This document shows positions 13,295 to 13,352 of a DNA stretch of 13,352 nt, piece by piece. The stretch covers positions 1-13,352 of the forward strand of contig DBQN01000021.1 of NCBI GenBank assembly GCA_002305255.1, written 5' to 3'. This stretch comes from Firmicutes bacterium UBA1393 (GTDB lineage Bacteria; Bacillota; DTU025). Below the pieces are notes generated by a model. The model ran no database searches and was not told the DNA's origin. It saw only the letters and a list, made by a program, of their open reading frames with translations. The position numbers were made by a program, and so were the translations under genes. Positions within the stretch are counted from its first letter, which is position 1. The number at the start of each line of letters is the position of its first letter.

Positions 13295-13352
13295 CACCGC
13301 TTCAGCCCTTGGGCTGCACAAGTACCGGGAACCCACCATCGGCTCCCAACCC
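13295..13352. repeat. 58-bp dispersed repeat, copy 2
   Basis: Ungapped partner of bases 1-58, 46 of 58 identical, same orientation, cut by the window edge and so possibly longer. Unlike copy 1, it can form a small hairpin A-GCC-CTTG-GGC-T (13304-13315) before the shared TACCGGGAACCC block. Confidence 0.6.

Overview
The window is high-GC bacterial chromosome that most resembles a sporulating, high-GC member of the Firmicutes (Bacillota), for example a Limnochordia- or deep Clostridia-type lineage. The placement rests on the run ispE, a MobA-like nucleotidyltransferase, spoVG and tRNA-Gln, which recalls the ispE/spoVG/glmU neighbourhood of that phylum, on a sigma-H-like promoter in front of spoVG, and on G-rich ribosome binding sites with many TTG starts. 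The exact taxon cannot be fixed from the sequence alone.

Layout. Positions 1-307 are gene-free and begin with a 58-bp element that recurs at the other end of the window. At 308-982 (+) lies a membrane-anchored thioredoxin-fold protein whose two redox cysteines are both serine. It converges on a PAP2-family phosphatase (1012-2052, -). A divergent intergenic region with a perfect 12-bp palindrome separates that gene from a PfkB-family sugar kinase (2195-3076, +), which converges on a YdcZ/DUF606-type membrane protein (3105-3566, -).

Positions 3773-9350 (+) form a complete five-gene peptide ABC importer: binding protein, two permeases and two ATPases. Two inverted repeats lie upstream, and a stable hairpin sits between the binding protein gene and the first permease gene. 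The binding protein has a type I signal peptide without a lipobox, which is unusual for a Gram-positive-type cell.

Positions 9512-12602 (+) form a tightly coupled operon: D-Ala-D-Ala carboxypeptidase, ispE (MEP isoprenoid pathway) and a nucleotidyltransferase of unknown substrate, with 4-bp overlaps at both junctions. It links peptidoglycan trimming with isoprenoid precursor supply. spoVG (12727-13002) follows from its own promoter. The tRNA-Gln gene (13040-13115) has a good promoter buried in the end of spoVG and is closed by a strong intrinsic terminator. The last 186 bases hold no clear complete gene but contain the second copy of the repeat.

No CRISPR array, transposase or insertion sequence was seen. 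The most unusual items are the repeat pair flanking the window, the cysteine-less thioredoxin-fold protein, the lipobox-less peptide-binding protein, and a Tyr-to-Arg change in the substrate-binding motif of IspE.
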